A stretch of DNA of 64,000 nucleotides from Hydrogenoanaerobacterium saccharovorans (GTDB lineage: Bacteria > Bacillota > Clostridia > Oscillospirales > Ruminococcaceae): contig NZ_RKRD01000001.1 of NCBI RefSeq assembly GCF_003814745.1, positions 1,674,001-1,738,000 on the forward strand. Direction: 5' to 3'. The translations under genes were made by a program, and so were the position numbers. Positions within the stretch are counted from its first letter, which is position 1. Each line of letters starts with the position of its first letter. The notes beneath the pieces are model-generated. The model did no database searches, had not been told where the DNA came from, and saw nothing but the letters and a program-made list of their open reading frames with translations. Positions 26,648 to 34,583 of the stretch are shown in pieces.

Positions 26648-26680
26648 AAAAAACCTCCGATTTTTAGTCGGAGGTTTTAT
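26648..26680. terminator. Bidirectional intrinsic terminator
   Basis: AAAACCTCCGA / TCGGAGGTTTT stem with a 7-nt loop and A/U tracts on both sides, between the convergent repair pair and the DUF2752 gene. Confidence 0.85.
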
Positions 26681-26685
26681 TATGC

Positions 26686-27093
26686 TTATATAATTGTAGG
26701 AACAAGCAGATTAAATGGATATATAGGGATATTACGCACCACGCTGTACACGAGCAGCAATATTATAACCCATAACAATGCACGAAAAGACAAACGCTTA
26801 TCGATGTTGTTTTGCCCTGTTTTTAAATAATCAATTATGCGTGCTGCAATGTAAACCATAATAAAAGGCAGCAATATGACCATAGCAGGATTATAACGGA
26901 ACGCTTGATAAAACTTTAGATGCAATATGCTGTGAAGTGCACGTGATGTACCACAGCCTGCGCAGTAAAAGCCCGTAAGTAAACGCACAGGGCAAGGGAT
27001 GCCTGCACCTTGAGGGCTGCTGAAATAAAGCCAAATTGCCCCTAATACCATCAGAACACAGATAATTGTGACTACAAAGATACGCTTTTTCAC
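26686..27093 (-). CDS. DUF2752 membrane protein
   Basis: A 135-residue integral membrane protein of unknown function. The N-terminal helix is IFVVTIICVLMVLGAIWLYF. The DUF2752 signature is PCPVRLLTGFYCAGCGTSRALH around residue 35-55 (three conserved cysteines), followed by two more membrane helices (MVILLPFIMVYIAARI, LLWVIILLLVYSVV). It starts 6 nt after the zinc-ribbon/CD225 gene, a frequent pairing in Firmicutes. Confidence 0.85.
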   Translation of the reverse strand: MKKRIFVVTIICVLMVLGAIWLYFSSPQGAGIPCPVRLLTGFYCAGCGTSRALHSILHLKFYQAFRYNPAMVILLPFIMVYIAARIIDYLKTGQNNIDKRLSFRALLWVIILLLVYSVVRNIPIYPFNLLVPTII

Positions 27094-27099
27094 AATTTA

Positions 27100-27558
27100 T
27101 TAAAAGTTGCCGCCGTACATGCCGCTTTCTGCAAGGCTAAAGCCCAAAGCTGCCATAATAACGATATAAAGAACAAAAACTACAACGGCAGATACAGCCG
27201 CAATAATAGACCACATCTTGGATTTTTTAGCTGCACTTTGTGCACCCAGTAAATCGCCAAGAGCTTGTGCCTTGTCAATTTTTGTTGCATAGACGATTGC
27301 AGGAATGCCAAAAGGTAAGCAGCAAAGCACTGTAGCGAGAATAGCAAACACCAAGTAGGTTGTACCATTGATTGATTTGATGTTATTATTCTGCTGAGCA
27401 TCGTAAGAATACTGCGGAGGTATTGGCTGTGGCTCACCATAAACAGGTGGTGGCTGTGTATTATTACCGGTTTGACCCTCACCGCTTAAGCTGTAGCCGC
27501 ATTGTGCACAAAAAACCGATTCATCAGGTAAGTTTGCACCGCATTTTGGACATGTCAT
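27100..27558 (-). CDS. Zinc-ribbon and CD225/dispanin domain membrane protein
   Basis: A 152-residue protein. It opens with a zinc ribbon (CPKCGANLPDESVFCAQCGY), then a Gln/Pro-rich linker, then two hydrophobic segments typical of CD225/dispanin proteins (TYLVFAILATVLCCLPFG and MWSIIAAVSAVVVFVLYIVI) around the conserved KAQALGDLLGAQSAAKKSK. Function unknown. It is followed by the DUF2752 gene with a 6-nt gap. Confidence 0.85.
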   Translation of the reverse strand: MTCPKCGANLPDESVFCAQCGYSLSGEGQTGNNTQPPPVYGEPQPIPPQYSYDAQQNNNIKSINGTTYLVFAILATVLCCLPFGIPAIVYATKIDKAQALGDLLGAQSAAKKSKMWSIIAAVSAVVVFVLYIVIMAALGFSLAESGMYGGNF

Positions 27559-27646
27559 GATATGTAGCCTCCTATTTTGTTTTTATAAGTCTGTTATAGC
27601 AAACTATGAATAAAGCTGAAGGATAATTCTTGTAGAATAAAAATTT

Positions 27647-28309
27647 TTAAAATTTACAGTACTGTTCAATATATCGTTCCATTGCGGCAAGAACTTGAGT
27701 ATAATTGCCATTTTCTTTAAGGTACTCGCAAAGATCACGTACATCGACAATAGAATGCACATCAATGCCAAACTCGTCTTTCACTTCCATAACCGCAGTT
27801 TTATTGGGATTTTGGCCTATTTCACAACGATTTACCGAGATAAACATATCGGTTACCGTTACCTTAGCTGCCGAAAGCAGAACAGGAACCGTTTCGCGCA
27901 CTGCTGTACCTGCGGTGATTACATCTTCGATAATAATAATGCGGTCACCATCTTGTGGTTTGTAGCCCACCAAGCTGCCGCCTTCGCCATGATCTTTTGC
28001 TTCTTTGCGATTGAAGAAAAACGGCTTATCAATATCAAATTCTCGTGCTAAAGCCCCTGCCGCAGATGTTGCAAGAGGAATCCCCTTGTATGCCGGCCCG
28101 AACATCGCATCAAAATTATTACCGCAGGTATCTTTGATGCATTGCGCATAAAATTTGCCTAACTCAGAAATCTGTGCACCTGTACGGTAGTTACCTGTAT
28201 TTACAAAATAAGGCGATAACCTGCCACTTTTGGTTTTAAACTCACCAAAGCGCAGAACATCTGCGCTCATCATAAATTCTATAAATTTTATTTTTGAAGC
28301 TGTTAACAT
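27647..28309 (-). CDS. pyrE: Orotate phosphoribosyltransferase
   Basis: Transfers PRPP phosphoribosyl to orotate to form OMP. The product has 220 residues from the ATG at 28307-28309 (GAGGAC 6 nt upstream); a longer in-frame ORF starting at 28393 would overlap the promoter. Motifs are KSGRLSPYFVNTG, GPAYKGIPLATSAA, and the PRPP loop IIIEDVITAGTAVRET. It is monocistronic here; other pyrimidine genes are not adjacent except the distant carA and pyrG. Confidence 0.95.
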   Translation of the reverse strand: MLTASKIKFIEFMMSADVLRFGEFKTKSGRLSPYFVNTGNYRTGAQISELGKFYAQCIKDTCGNNFDAMFGPAYKGIPLATSAAGALAREFDIDKPFFFNRKEAKDHGEGGSLVGYKPQDGDRIIIIEDVITAGTAVRETVPVLLSAAKVTVTDMFISVNRCEIGQNPNKTAVMEVKDEFGIDVHSIVDVRDLCEYLKENGNYTQVLAAMERYIEQYCKF

Positions 28310-28349
28310 AATCGTCCTCATTTCGTGATATTCTAGACATATTGTGATA

Positions 28350-28378
28350 ATTATATCATATAGTTTGTCCAAATACAA
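28350..28378 (-). promoter_or_regulatory. Probable pyrE promoter
   Basis: On the minus strand TTGTAT (28373-28378), 17-bp spacer, TATAAT (28350-28355), about 40 nt upstream of the pyrE start. Confidence 0.55.
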
Positions 28379-28419
28379 CAAAACTGTATCCAAAATGTTG
28401 CAAAAAGTTCATTTTGGAT

Positions 28420-29673
28420 TCATATTTCGATACACCGCTTGTAGAGGTTTATATAAGAAGATTTTAAGCTGCGATATGCTTCGAACACATGCTCATAATC
28501 TTTATTTGCATTGTAGAGTATGTCATCAAAATTCTCGACCACAACCTGCACAATCTCATTACAGATTTTATTATCACGTGCCATTTTGGTGAGTATCTCA
28601 ATTGTTTTTTCTTTGCTGAAACTGTCCTTGTAGCTTCGTTTACCGCACAACGCGCTCATAATATCTGCAACTGCAACTGCCCGTTCGCTTAAAGTAAGGT
28701 CCTGCGCTGTCAATCCTCGCGGATAGCCTGAACCGTCCATTTTTTCGTGGTGGCGCACTGCTATTTTGCAAATTACCGGGTCAATGTAATCCTTTAGTAT
28801 TTCTTCGGTTACCACTACATGATGCTTCATTATCTCCATTTCGGGGCGTGTAAGCTTGCCTGGATTTTCTAATATTTGAATTGGAGTTGAGATTTTACCT
28901 AGGTCGTGAAGCAATGCACCATAATAAACTGCATTTTTTTGAGGCTCTGTTAAATTGATTCGTTTTGCGATTTGCATGCTAATGCCAACCGTTAAAATTG
29001 TATGAGTTACCGTCGCTTCGCTGCGAAAGTCTATAACATAGACGAGCAGTTTTAAATAACGGTCCACCTCAGCAGGTGTGAAATCATAATGAGCCACAAA
29101 GTCAATTAATTCTTCAAGGTAACTTCCGTTTGCAATACGTGTAACAATATCGAATTGCTCGTTGGCTAAAAGGAAAAGTTCAAACAATTCTGCGCTGAAT
29201 TTTTTTGGGGGGAACGACTTGCTAAGCGATTCATCAAATTGATAGCCGGTGTTTTTAAGATAGATGTCCAGCCTGTCCGCTAACGATATCATCATTGCAA
29301 TCTCTTTATGAGTGCAATCTAAGTCTAAAATTTTATCATAATCTAAATGATGATAAAGAACCGCCTCTGCTAAATCTGACAGAGGTGAAAAATTATTTAT
29401 AAACAAGTAGCCATATACGGAATGATCCCAAACACTTTTGGTTTCAAACTCCACTATATTATCTATCTCTTCGGTTTTATAAGCACCTATATCATGCATC
29501 ATTGCTAAAAAACATATTCTTTGTATTAAATAATCGGAGCAAGTGCCCTGGCACTGTAACATTTTGCAAACAATATAAGCAACCCGTTCACCATGATCGA
29601 CAAGCCTATGGTCTACCAAGTTGAGGGTTTTACGAACAATTGAGATAATATCTCTATTTTGCATTGCAATCAT
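28420..29673 (-). CDS. HD-GYP domain protein, probable cyclic-di-GMP phosphodiesterase
   Basis: A 417-residue cytosolic protein with two HD domains. The first, about residues 20-160, has DHGERVAYIVCKML and MMHDIG. The second is an HD-GYP domain at about 220-400 with LLHDLGKIS, KHHVVVTEEIL and HHEKMDGSGYPRGL, the signature of c-di-GMP-degrading enzymes. There is no receiver or membrane sensor, so how its activity is regulated is not evident. GGAGG precedes the ATG by 6 nt. It ends about 110 nt upstream of the pyrE start. Confidence 0.88.
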   Translation of the reverse strand: MIAMQNRDIISIVRKTLNLVDHRLVDHGERVAYIVCKMLQCQGTCSDYLIQRICFLAMMHDIGAYKTEEIDNIVEFETKSVWDHSVYGYLFINNFSPLSDLAEAVLYHHLDYDKILDLDCTHKEIAMMISLADRLDIYLKNTGYQFDESLSKSFPPKKFSAELFELFLLANEQFDIVTRIANGSYLEELIDFVAHYDFTPAEVDRYLKLLVYVIDFRSEATVTHTILTVGISMQIAKRINLTEPQKNAVYYGALLHDLGKISTPIQILENPGKLTRPEMEIMKHHVVVTEEILKDYIDPVICKIAVRHHEKMDGSGYPRGLTAQDLTLSERAVAVADIMSALCGKRSYKDSFSKEKTIEILTKMARDNKICNEIVQVVVENFDDILYNANKDYEHVFEAYRSLKSSYINLYKRCIEI

Positions 29674-29720
29674 ATGATACCTCCGTTGTCAGGGTTTTGA
29701 TACACAAGTTGATAACAATT

Positions 29721-29759
29721 AAAAAAATTACCCTCCGAAACAGTTACTCGGAGGGTAAT
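29721..29759 (-). terminator. Terminator of the tRNA operon
   Basis: ATTACCCTCCGA / TCGGAGGGTAAT stem with a 9-nt loop. On the minus strand it is followed by a run of seven T, directly after tRNA-Cys. Confidence 0.85.
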
Positions 29760-29761
29760 TT

Positions 29762-29835
29762 TGGAGGCGCCACCCGGAATCGGACCGGGGATAAAGGTTT
29801 TGCAGACCTCTGCCTTACCGCTTGGCTATGGCGCC
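29762..29835 (-). tRNA. tRNA-Cys (GCA)
   Basis: Minus strand, 74 nt including an encoded CCA. Acceptor GGCGCCA/TGGCGCC, anticodon GCA in loop CTGCAAA, discriminator U, T-loop GATTCCGGG region. Last of five tRNAs. Confidence 0.95.
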
Positions 29836-29892
29836 ACATTCTATTATATACTAAAAGGCACTTAGCTATTACTAAATGCCTTTTATTTTTGT

Positions 29893-29968
29893 TGGAGCGG
29901 GTTACGAGGTTCGAACTCGCTACCTCCACCTTGGCAAGGTGGCGCTCTACCAAATGAGCTAAACCCGC
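29893..29968 (-). tRNA. tRNA-Gly (GCC)
   Basis: 76 nt with encoded CCA. Acceptor GCGGGTT/AACCCGC, anticodon GCC in CTTGCCAAG, T-arm with GTTCGAAC. Confidence 0.95.
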
Positions 29969-29971
29969 AAA

Positions 29972-30047
<76 letters not shown>

Positions 30048-30069
30048 ATATCGCTTTAGAGAAAGAAAA

Positions 30070-30146
30070 TGGCGACCTGGATGGGGTTCGAACCCACGAC
30101 CTCTAGCGTGACAGGCTAGCGTTCTAACCAGCTGAACTACCAGGCC
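30070..30146 (-). tRNA. tRNA-Asp (GTC)
   Basis: 77 nt with encoded CCA. Acceptor GGCCTGG/CCAGGTC, anticodon GTC in CCTGTCACG, discriminator G as expected for tRNA-Asp. Confidence 0.95.
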
Positions 30147-30151
30147 AAATG

Positions 30152-30227
30152 TGGTGGGAACAACAGGGCTCGAACCTGTGACCCTCTGCTTGTAAGGCAG
30201 ATGCTCTCCCAGCTGAGCTATGCTCCC
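30152..30227 (-). tRNA. tRNA-Val (TAC)
   Basis: 76 nt with encoded CCA. Acceptor GGGAGCA/TGTTCCC, anticodon TAC in CTTACAAG, T-arm with GTTCGAGC. First tRNA of the cluster. Confidence 0.95.
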
Positions 30228-30264
30228 ACATCATTTTCTTTTCTTTTCCTTAGCGACGAGATTT

Positions 30265-30293
30265 ATTATACTATACCTTGTACTTAATGTCAA
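30265..30293 (-). promoter_or_regulatory. Consensus promoter of the tRNA operon
   Basis: On the minus strand TTGACA (30288-30293), 17-bp spacer, TATAAT (30265-30270), 38 nt upstream of tRNA-Val. Fits a strong stable-RNA promoter. Confidence 0.85.
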
Positions 30294-30362
30294 TGCATTT
30301 TTTGAAATTTTTTCTTTTTTTCGACATAAACACTACACAAATCATAAAAAACCTTATAATTA

Positions 30363-31238
30363 CTAGCTATTTGCGGCCAATAAACGAATGTCTTCGCTTG
30401 TAAAACGATACTTTTTATTGCAAAAGTGGCAGGCAACTTCTGTTATAGGTTGTTCGTCCGCCATATCATTAAGTTCTTGTTTACCCAAAGAAATCAGCGC
30501 TCGCTCTATACGCTCTTTACTGCAATTGCAGCGGTACTCAACAGCAGCTTCATCAAGCAAATTGGGGTCAAAGCCCTCCAACACTTTGAAACACACCTGC
30601 TCAGGCGTAGCACCATCGGCAATCATTTTTGAAATAGCAGGCATCTGATTTACATTTTTCTCAATCAAATCGATTTCTTCATCGGTTGCACCGGGCAAAA
30701 GCTGCACTAAATATCCTCCTGCCGCTTTTACGGTAAGGTTCGGATTAACAAGCACACCCAAAGCACAAACGGTGGGAATCTGCTCGCTTACAGCAAAGTA
30801 GCTTGTGATATCTTCGGCAATTTCGCCCGATACAATTGGAATTTGTCCCACGTAAGGCTCTTTTAAGCCAATATCCTTAATAACCTGCAAGCTTCCCTGT
30901 GTGCCCACGGCGCCCTTTACGTCAAGCTTGCCATACTGGTTGAGTGGCAGCTCTACAATGGGGTTCTGCACATAAACACGCGGGTTGCCGTGTGAATCCG
31001 ATACAGCGATAACAGAGCCGGCAGGTCCGTCACCTGCAAGGCGAATTGTAATGGAATCCTGCTCACCTTTAAGAGCTGAACCCATCATAGATGCAGCGGT
31101 TGCGAGCCTGCCAATGGCTGCCGTTACAACAGCAGAAGTTTTATGGATCTGCTCCGCTTTAGCGACAATATCGGTAGAATCTATGGCAGTGCAAACAATG
31201 CCCCCGTTTGCAGAAATAGCTCGTACAATTTTGCTCAT
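30363..31238 (-). CDS. hslO: 33 kDa redox-regulated chaperone Hsp33
   Basis: Holdase chaperone activated by oxidation of its zinc-bound cysteines. The product has 291 residues. The N-terminal domain has VTAAIGRLATAASMMGS and GPAGSVIAVSD. The C-terminal zinc centre uses CNCS near residue 238 and CHFC near 270, the Hsp33 C-x-C...C-x2-C pattern. GGAGG precedes the ATG, which overlaps the methyltransferase stop as ATGA, so the two genes are coupled. Confidence 0.95.
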   Translation of the reverse strand: MSKIVRAISANGGIVCTAIDSTDIVAKAEQIHKTSAVVTAAIGRLATAASMMGSALKGEQDSITIRLAGDGPAGSVIAVSDSHGNPRVYVQNPIVELPLNQYGKLDVKGAVGTQGSLQVIKDIGLKEPYVGQIPIVSGEIAEDITSYFAVSEQIPTVCALGVLVNPNLTVKAAGGYLVQLLPGATDEEIDLIEKNVNQMPAISKMIADGATPEQVCFKVLEGFDPNLLDEAAVEYRCNCSKERIERALISLGKQELNDMADEQPITEVACHFCNKKYRFTSEDIRLLAANS

Positions 31239-32029
31239 GTGGTTTTCCTCCGAATGCGAATAGATTTGGTATTATTTGCGGAAATGCCCCCGCGTTCAAC
31301 GGGCAGTTTGCGCGTAACATAAATAAGCCTTTGTGTGGTATTTGTAGGGTCATTGAACGTATCATCGCCATAAACAGCTATTGTCTCAAGCCCTGCTGTT
31401 TTAATAAAAGCATCCATCTCGTTTGGAGTATAAGCACGTTCGCTAAAGCATTCGCTTTCGCGAAAATAGTGTTCTCCATCCTTAACAAAAAAGTCGAGAT
31501 CAATATTAACAATATGGTGGTGTTTGGTGTACTCATTCTGCCACACACAGCAACAATCATCATTTTCATAAAAAAAAGTATTGCAGCCAAGTATTTCGCG
31601 GTGTTTGTATACTGAGTTTACATCAAAAATAAAAAGGCCCTCCGGTGCGGTGAACATAGCAACCCTGTTAAACGCCTGCTGAAGTGCTTGCTCGTCTGTA
31701 ATATGGTTTAGGCTGTCAAGCGCACAGATGGTAACGTCGATTGTCCCGTAAAGATTAAGCGAAGTCATGTCTTGGCACAGAAAAAGTGCAGTAGGTACTT
31801 TGGGCGCAGCAAAAGACAGCATCTCAGCCGAACTATCCACCCCAATTACATCGTAACCAAGATTTACAAGTTCTGCCGACAGGCTGCCTGTTCCGCACGC
31901 CAAATCAAGTAGTAATTCGACATGATCTGTATGTTGTTTAATTATCGTATCAAAATAACGTGCCCGGTCAATATAAGACACATTGCCTGTAAGACGGTCG
32001 TAATGGTTGGCAAAGTAAGCATATGCCAT
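31235..32029 (-). CDS. Class I SAM-dependent methyltransferase, substrate unknown
   Basis: A 264-residue methyltransferase. The SAM-binding motif I is LLDLACGTGSLSAEL near residue 40, followed by GYDVIGVDSSAEML and the DVTICALDSLNHI motif. It resembles the YqeM/UbiE-like group. It lies 2 nt after yerC and overlaps hslO by 4 nt. Nothing in the sequence identifies the substrate. The Shine-Dalgarno is weak, consistent with coupling to yerC translation. Confidence 0.88.
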   Translation of the reverse strand: MAYAYFANHYDRLTGNVSYIDRARYFDTIIKQHTDHVELLLDLACGTGSLSAELVNLGYDVIGVDSSAEMLSFAAPKVPTALFLCQDMTSLNLYGTIDVTICALDSLNHITDEQALQQAFNRVAMFTAPEGLFIFDVNSVYKHREILGCNTFFYENDDCCCVWQNEYTKHHHIVNIDLDFFVKDGEHYFRESECFSERAYTPNEMDAFIKTAGLETIAVYGDDTFNDPTNTTQRLIYVTRKLPVERGGISANNTKSIRIRRKTT

Positions 32030-32031
32030 GG

Positions 32032-32343
32032 TTATTTTTCCTTTTCCTGTTCATCCATAGCATCCAAACGGTCAAAAACGATGCGATAACCGTCACAGCC
32101 GTAATTGAGCGAACGGTTTACCCTGCTTATGGTAGCGGTAGATGCCCCTGTGGCATTCACAATATCGCTGTAAACCTTATGCTCATCCAGCATTTTAGCT
32201 ACTTGTAGGCGTTGAGACAATGCTTTGAGTTCAGGTACTGTGCACAAATCATCAAAAAAATCGTAGCATTCTTCCATGGTTCGCAGTGAAAGTACCGCCT
32301 TAAATAAAATCTCGACATTAATATCCTTAAGTTTAGAATTCAT
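32032..32343 (-). CDS. yerC: TrpR-like transcriptional regulator YerC/YecD
   Basis: Small TrpR-superfamily DNA-binding protein. It has 103 residues from the ATG at 32341-32343, chosen because GGAGGG lies 7 nt upstream; the ATG five codons earlier overlaps that site. The body has VPELKALSQRLQVAKML, and the helix-turn-helix is YSDIVNATGASTATISRVNRSL near residues 55-75. Regulon unknown. A palindrome overlaps its likely promoter. It heads the yerC-methyltransferase-hslO operon. Confidence 0.9.
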   Translation of the reverse strand: MNSKLKDINVEILFKAVLSLRTMEECYDFFDDLCTVPELKALSQRLQVAKMLDEHKVYSDIVNATGASTATISRVNRSLNYGCDGYRIVFDRLDAMDEQEKEK

Positions 32344-32424
32344 AGATATGCCCTCCAAAATGTTATGTTAAGCGTGAGCAGACAACACATCTGACTGTTT
32401 AACGCTTGTGATTGTTAAAGTGGC

Positions 32425-32464
32425 GTTTACTTTTAGTTTAACATACTAAACCGTGAAAGTAAAC
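32425..32464 (-). promoter_or_regulatory. Probable yerC promoter overlapped by inverted repeats
   Basis: On the minus strand TTTACT (32458-32463), 17-bp spacer, TAAACT (32435-32440). Nested inverted repeats overlap it: outer GTTTACTTT/AAAGTAAAC and inner TTTAGT/ACTAAA spaced by 7 nt. The inner repeat has operator-like geometry and may be an autoregulatory site. Confidence 0.45.
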
Positions 32465-32508
32465 AACATAAATATGAATTTTAATTGACAGTTTTAATTT
32501 TTTATGTA

Positions 32509-33810
32509 TTAAAGCAAATCATTTTTGAGAATATCGTCATAAGTTTCGCGCTTAATAACCACCCTGGATTCGCCGTCTTTCACCATAACGACAGGTGGCT
32601 TTGGCAAGCGATTATAGTTGGATGACATGGAATAATTGTATGCCCCTGTTGCAAGCACAGCCAATATGTCACCTGCCTGTGCTTTTTGAATGAGCATTCC
32701 TTCGCCTATGAGATCCCCGCTTTCGCAGCATTTACCTGCTACAGTTACAGTCATATCACGCTGCTGATTTGCCTTGTTGGCAACCAATGCATGATATTCG
32801 GAGTGGTAGAGTGCATAACGCGGGTTGTCGGTCATACCGCCATCCACCGAAACATAGGTACGAACATTGGGGATGTTTTTTACGGCACCGATGGTATACA
32901 GTGTAATGCCTGCATTGCCAACCACCGAGCGCCCCGGCTCAATAATGATATACGGAATCTGCAACCCAAGCTGTGCACATGTTTGGTGTACAACCTTAGA
33001 AACACGCTCCATATAACGGTCGTATTCCACCGGCTGGTGGTCGGGCACATATTTGATGCCAAAACCTCCGCCAAGATTGAGTTCTTGCAATTCCATGCCG
33101 GTTTCACGCTTGATGTCTGCGATAAAGCCGAGCATTACCTGTGCAGCCAGTTCAAATGGTTCAATATCAAAAATTTGTGAACCAATGTGGCAGTGCAGCC
33201 CTTTCAGGGTAATATTCTTGTAGGCGGATGCCAGTTTTACTGCTTGCATTGCCTCACCGGTTTCGAGCGCAAGCCCAAACTTGCTGTCGATTTGCCCTGT
33301 ACGGATAAACTCGTGGGTGTGCGCATCGATACCAGGCTTAACGCGAAAAAAGATGCTGACATTTTTGCCTTGCGCTGACGCAAGCTGATTGAGCACATCT
33401 AATTCGGTAAGATTATCGACAACAATTCTGCCAACGCCATACTGCAATGCTGTCACCAGTTCTTCAACCGTTTTATTGTTTCCATGATAAAAAATATGCT
33501 CGGGGGGAAAACCCACGCTCATGGCGGTGTGCAGCTCACCACCTGACACTACATCAAGTCCCATCCCCTCTTCCATTGCGATTTTACACAGAGCTTTACA
33601 GCAAAGTGCCTTGCTTGCATAGGCAGCGATACCATTACCGCTGTAAAATCGGTCGATTGAGTTTTTATATTTGCGGCAGTTGCTGCGTATCTGCGCCTCG
33701 TCCATGACATAAAGCGGAGTTCCGTATTGTTCAGCAAGGGCGACGGTATCCATTCCGCCAATGGTGAGGTGGCCTAATTTATTTACATTAAGGCAATCTG
33801 ATACAAACAT
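32509..33810 (-). CDS. lysA: Diaminopimelate decarboxylase
   Basis: PLP-dependent decarboxylation of meso-DAP to lysine. The product has 433 residues from the ATG at 33808-33810 (GGAG 6 nt upstream); in-frame ATGs farther upstream give an atypical extension. Motifs: GTPLYVMDE, the PLP-lysine in AAYASKALCCKA, LHCHIGSQIFD, ELNLGGGFGIKY, EPGRSVVGNAG, and the active-site CESGD. It is not in an operon with dapF or dapL. A hairpin-rich 165-nt region separates it from yerC. Confidence 0.96.
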   Translation of the reverse strand: MFVSDCLNVNKLGHLTIGGMDTVALAEQYGTPLYVMDEAQIRSNCRKYKNSIDRFYSGNGIAAYASKALCCKALCKIAMEEGMGLDVVSGGELHTAMSVGFPPEHIFYHGNNKTVEELVTALQYGVGRIVVDNLTELDVLNQLASAQGKNVSIFFRVKPGIDAHTHEFIRTGQIDSKFGLALETGEAMQAVKLASAYKNITLKGLHCHIGSQIFDIEPFELAAQVMLGFIADIKRETGMELQELNLGGGFGIKYVPDHQPVEYDRYMERVSKVVHQTCAQLGLQIPYIIIEPGRSVVGNAGITLYTIGAVKNIPNVRTYVSVDGGMTDNPRYALYHSEYHALVANKANQQRDMTVTVAGKCCESGDLIGEGMLIQKAQAGDILAVLATGAYNYSMSSNYNRLPKPPVVMVKDGESRVVIKRETYDDILKNDLL

Positions 33811-33949
33811 AATAAGCTCCATTCCGCCGTCCTGCATCGGCATTTCTAGTCAGTATAACTATGTCTCTTATCCCGCAGGGCAAGGAATGATAAGAGCTTT
33901 TAAGCGCAGGTTCGTTGTAAAGATTAAAGATACGAACACATTATTTGCA

Positions 33950-34573
33950 TTACTCATCCATAGCGGAGTTTTCGCTTTCAATGCCGTCATTTGCTTGCGC
34001 TAGCTCTTCAATAATCTCACGAATTTGCTCCATCCCCTCACCCGTTTCAGCGGAGGTTGGTATCATGGTTATTTGGTCGGCATAAGGGATTTCTGTTTTC
34101 AGCGCCGCAAGGCGTTCTTCTTTTTGGCGATTGCCGAGCTTATCTGCTTTGGTGAGCACAATGACAAATGGGGTTTCGGATTCAATCAGATAATCAATCA
34201 TCTGTAAATCATCTTTGGTAGGCGCGTGGCGAATATCCACGAGCTGAAGTACCAAAACAATATCCCTATCGCTGTGCAGATAGTTGCCGATCAGTTCTGA
34301 CCATCTTTTTTTCTCGGTTTTAGCAACCTTGGCATAACCATAACCCGGTAAATCGGCAAAACGAATGTTTTCCAATCTAAAAAAGTTAATGGTAGTGGTT
34401 TTACCCGGCATAGAGCTTACTCTGGCAATGGATTTGCGGTTGAATATTTTATTGATCAGAGAAGATTTGCCTACATTGGATCTGCCTGAAAAAGCAAACT
34501 CAATCGTTTCACAAGGCGGGATCTGTTCAAACAGACCATACGATGCCTCAAATTCTACTTGATTCCACTTCAT
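33950..34573 (-). CDS. ysxC: Ribosome biogenesis GTPase YsxC/EngB
   Basis: Essential GTPase for late 50S ribosome assembly. The product has 207 residues from the ATG at 34571-34573 (AAGGAG upstream). G motifs: GRSNVGKSSLIN (G1), PGKTTTINFF (G2 region), DLPGYGYAKV (G3), LTKADKLG (G4), TSAETGEG (G5). It begins 10 nt after lon, a neighbourhood conserved in Firmicutes (lon-ysxC). Confidence 0.95.
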   Translation of the reverse strand: MKWNQVEFEASYGLFEQIPPCETIEFAFSGRSNVGKSSLINKIFNRKSIARVSSMPGKTTTINFFRLENIRFADLPGYGYAKVAKTEKKRWSELIGNYLHSDRDIVLVLQLVDIRHAPTKDDLQMIDYLIESETPFVIVLTKADKLGNRQKEERLAALKTEIPYADQITMIPTSAETGEGMEQIREIIEELAQANDGIESENSAMDE

Positions 34574-34583
34574 GGCTTTCTCC

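Noticed and set aside
30320..30326. Perfect 0A-box TGTCGAA on the minus strand between hslO and the tRNA operon
   Set aside because: A 7-bp match is expected several times by chance in a window this size, and the downstream genes are tRNAs with an excellent sigma-A promoter.
33811..33949. Lysine riboswitch or T-box upstream of lysA
   Set aside because: The gap is only about 140 nt, shows no T-box core or terminator, and has no recognisable lysine-riboswitch architecture.
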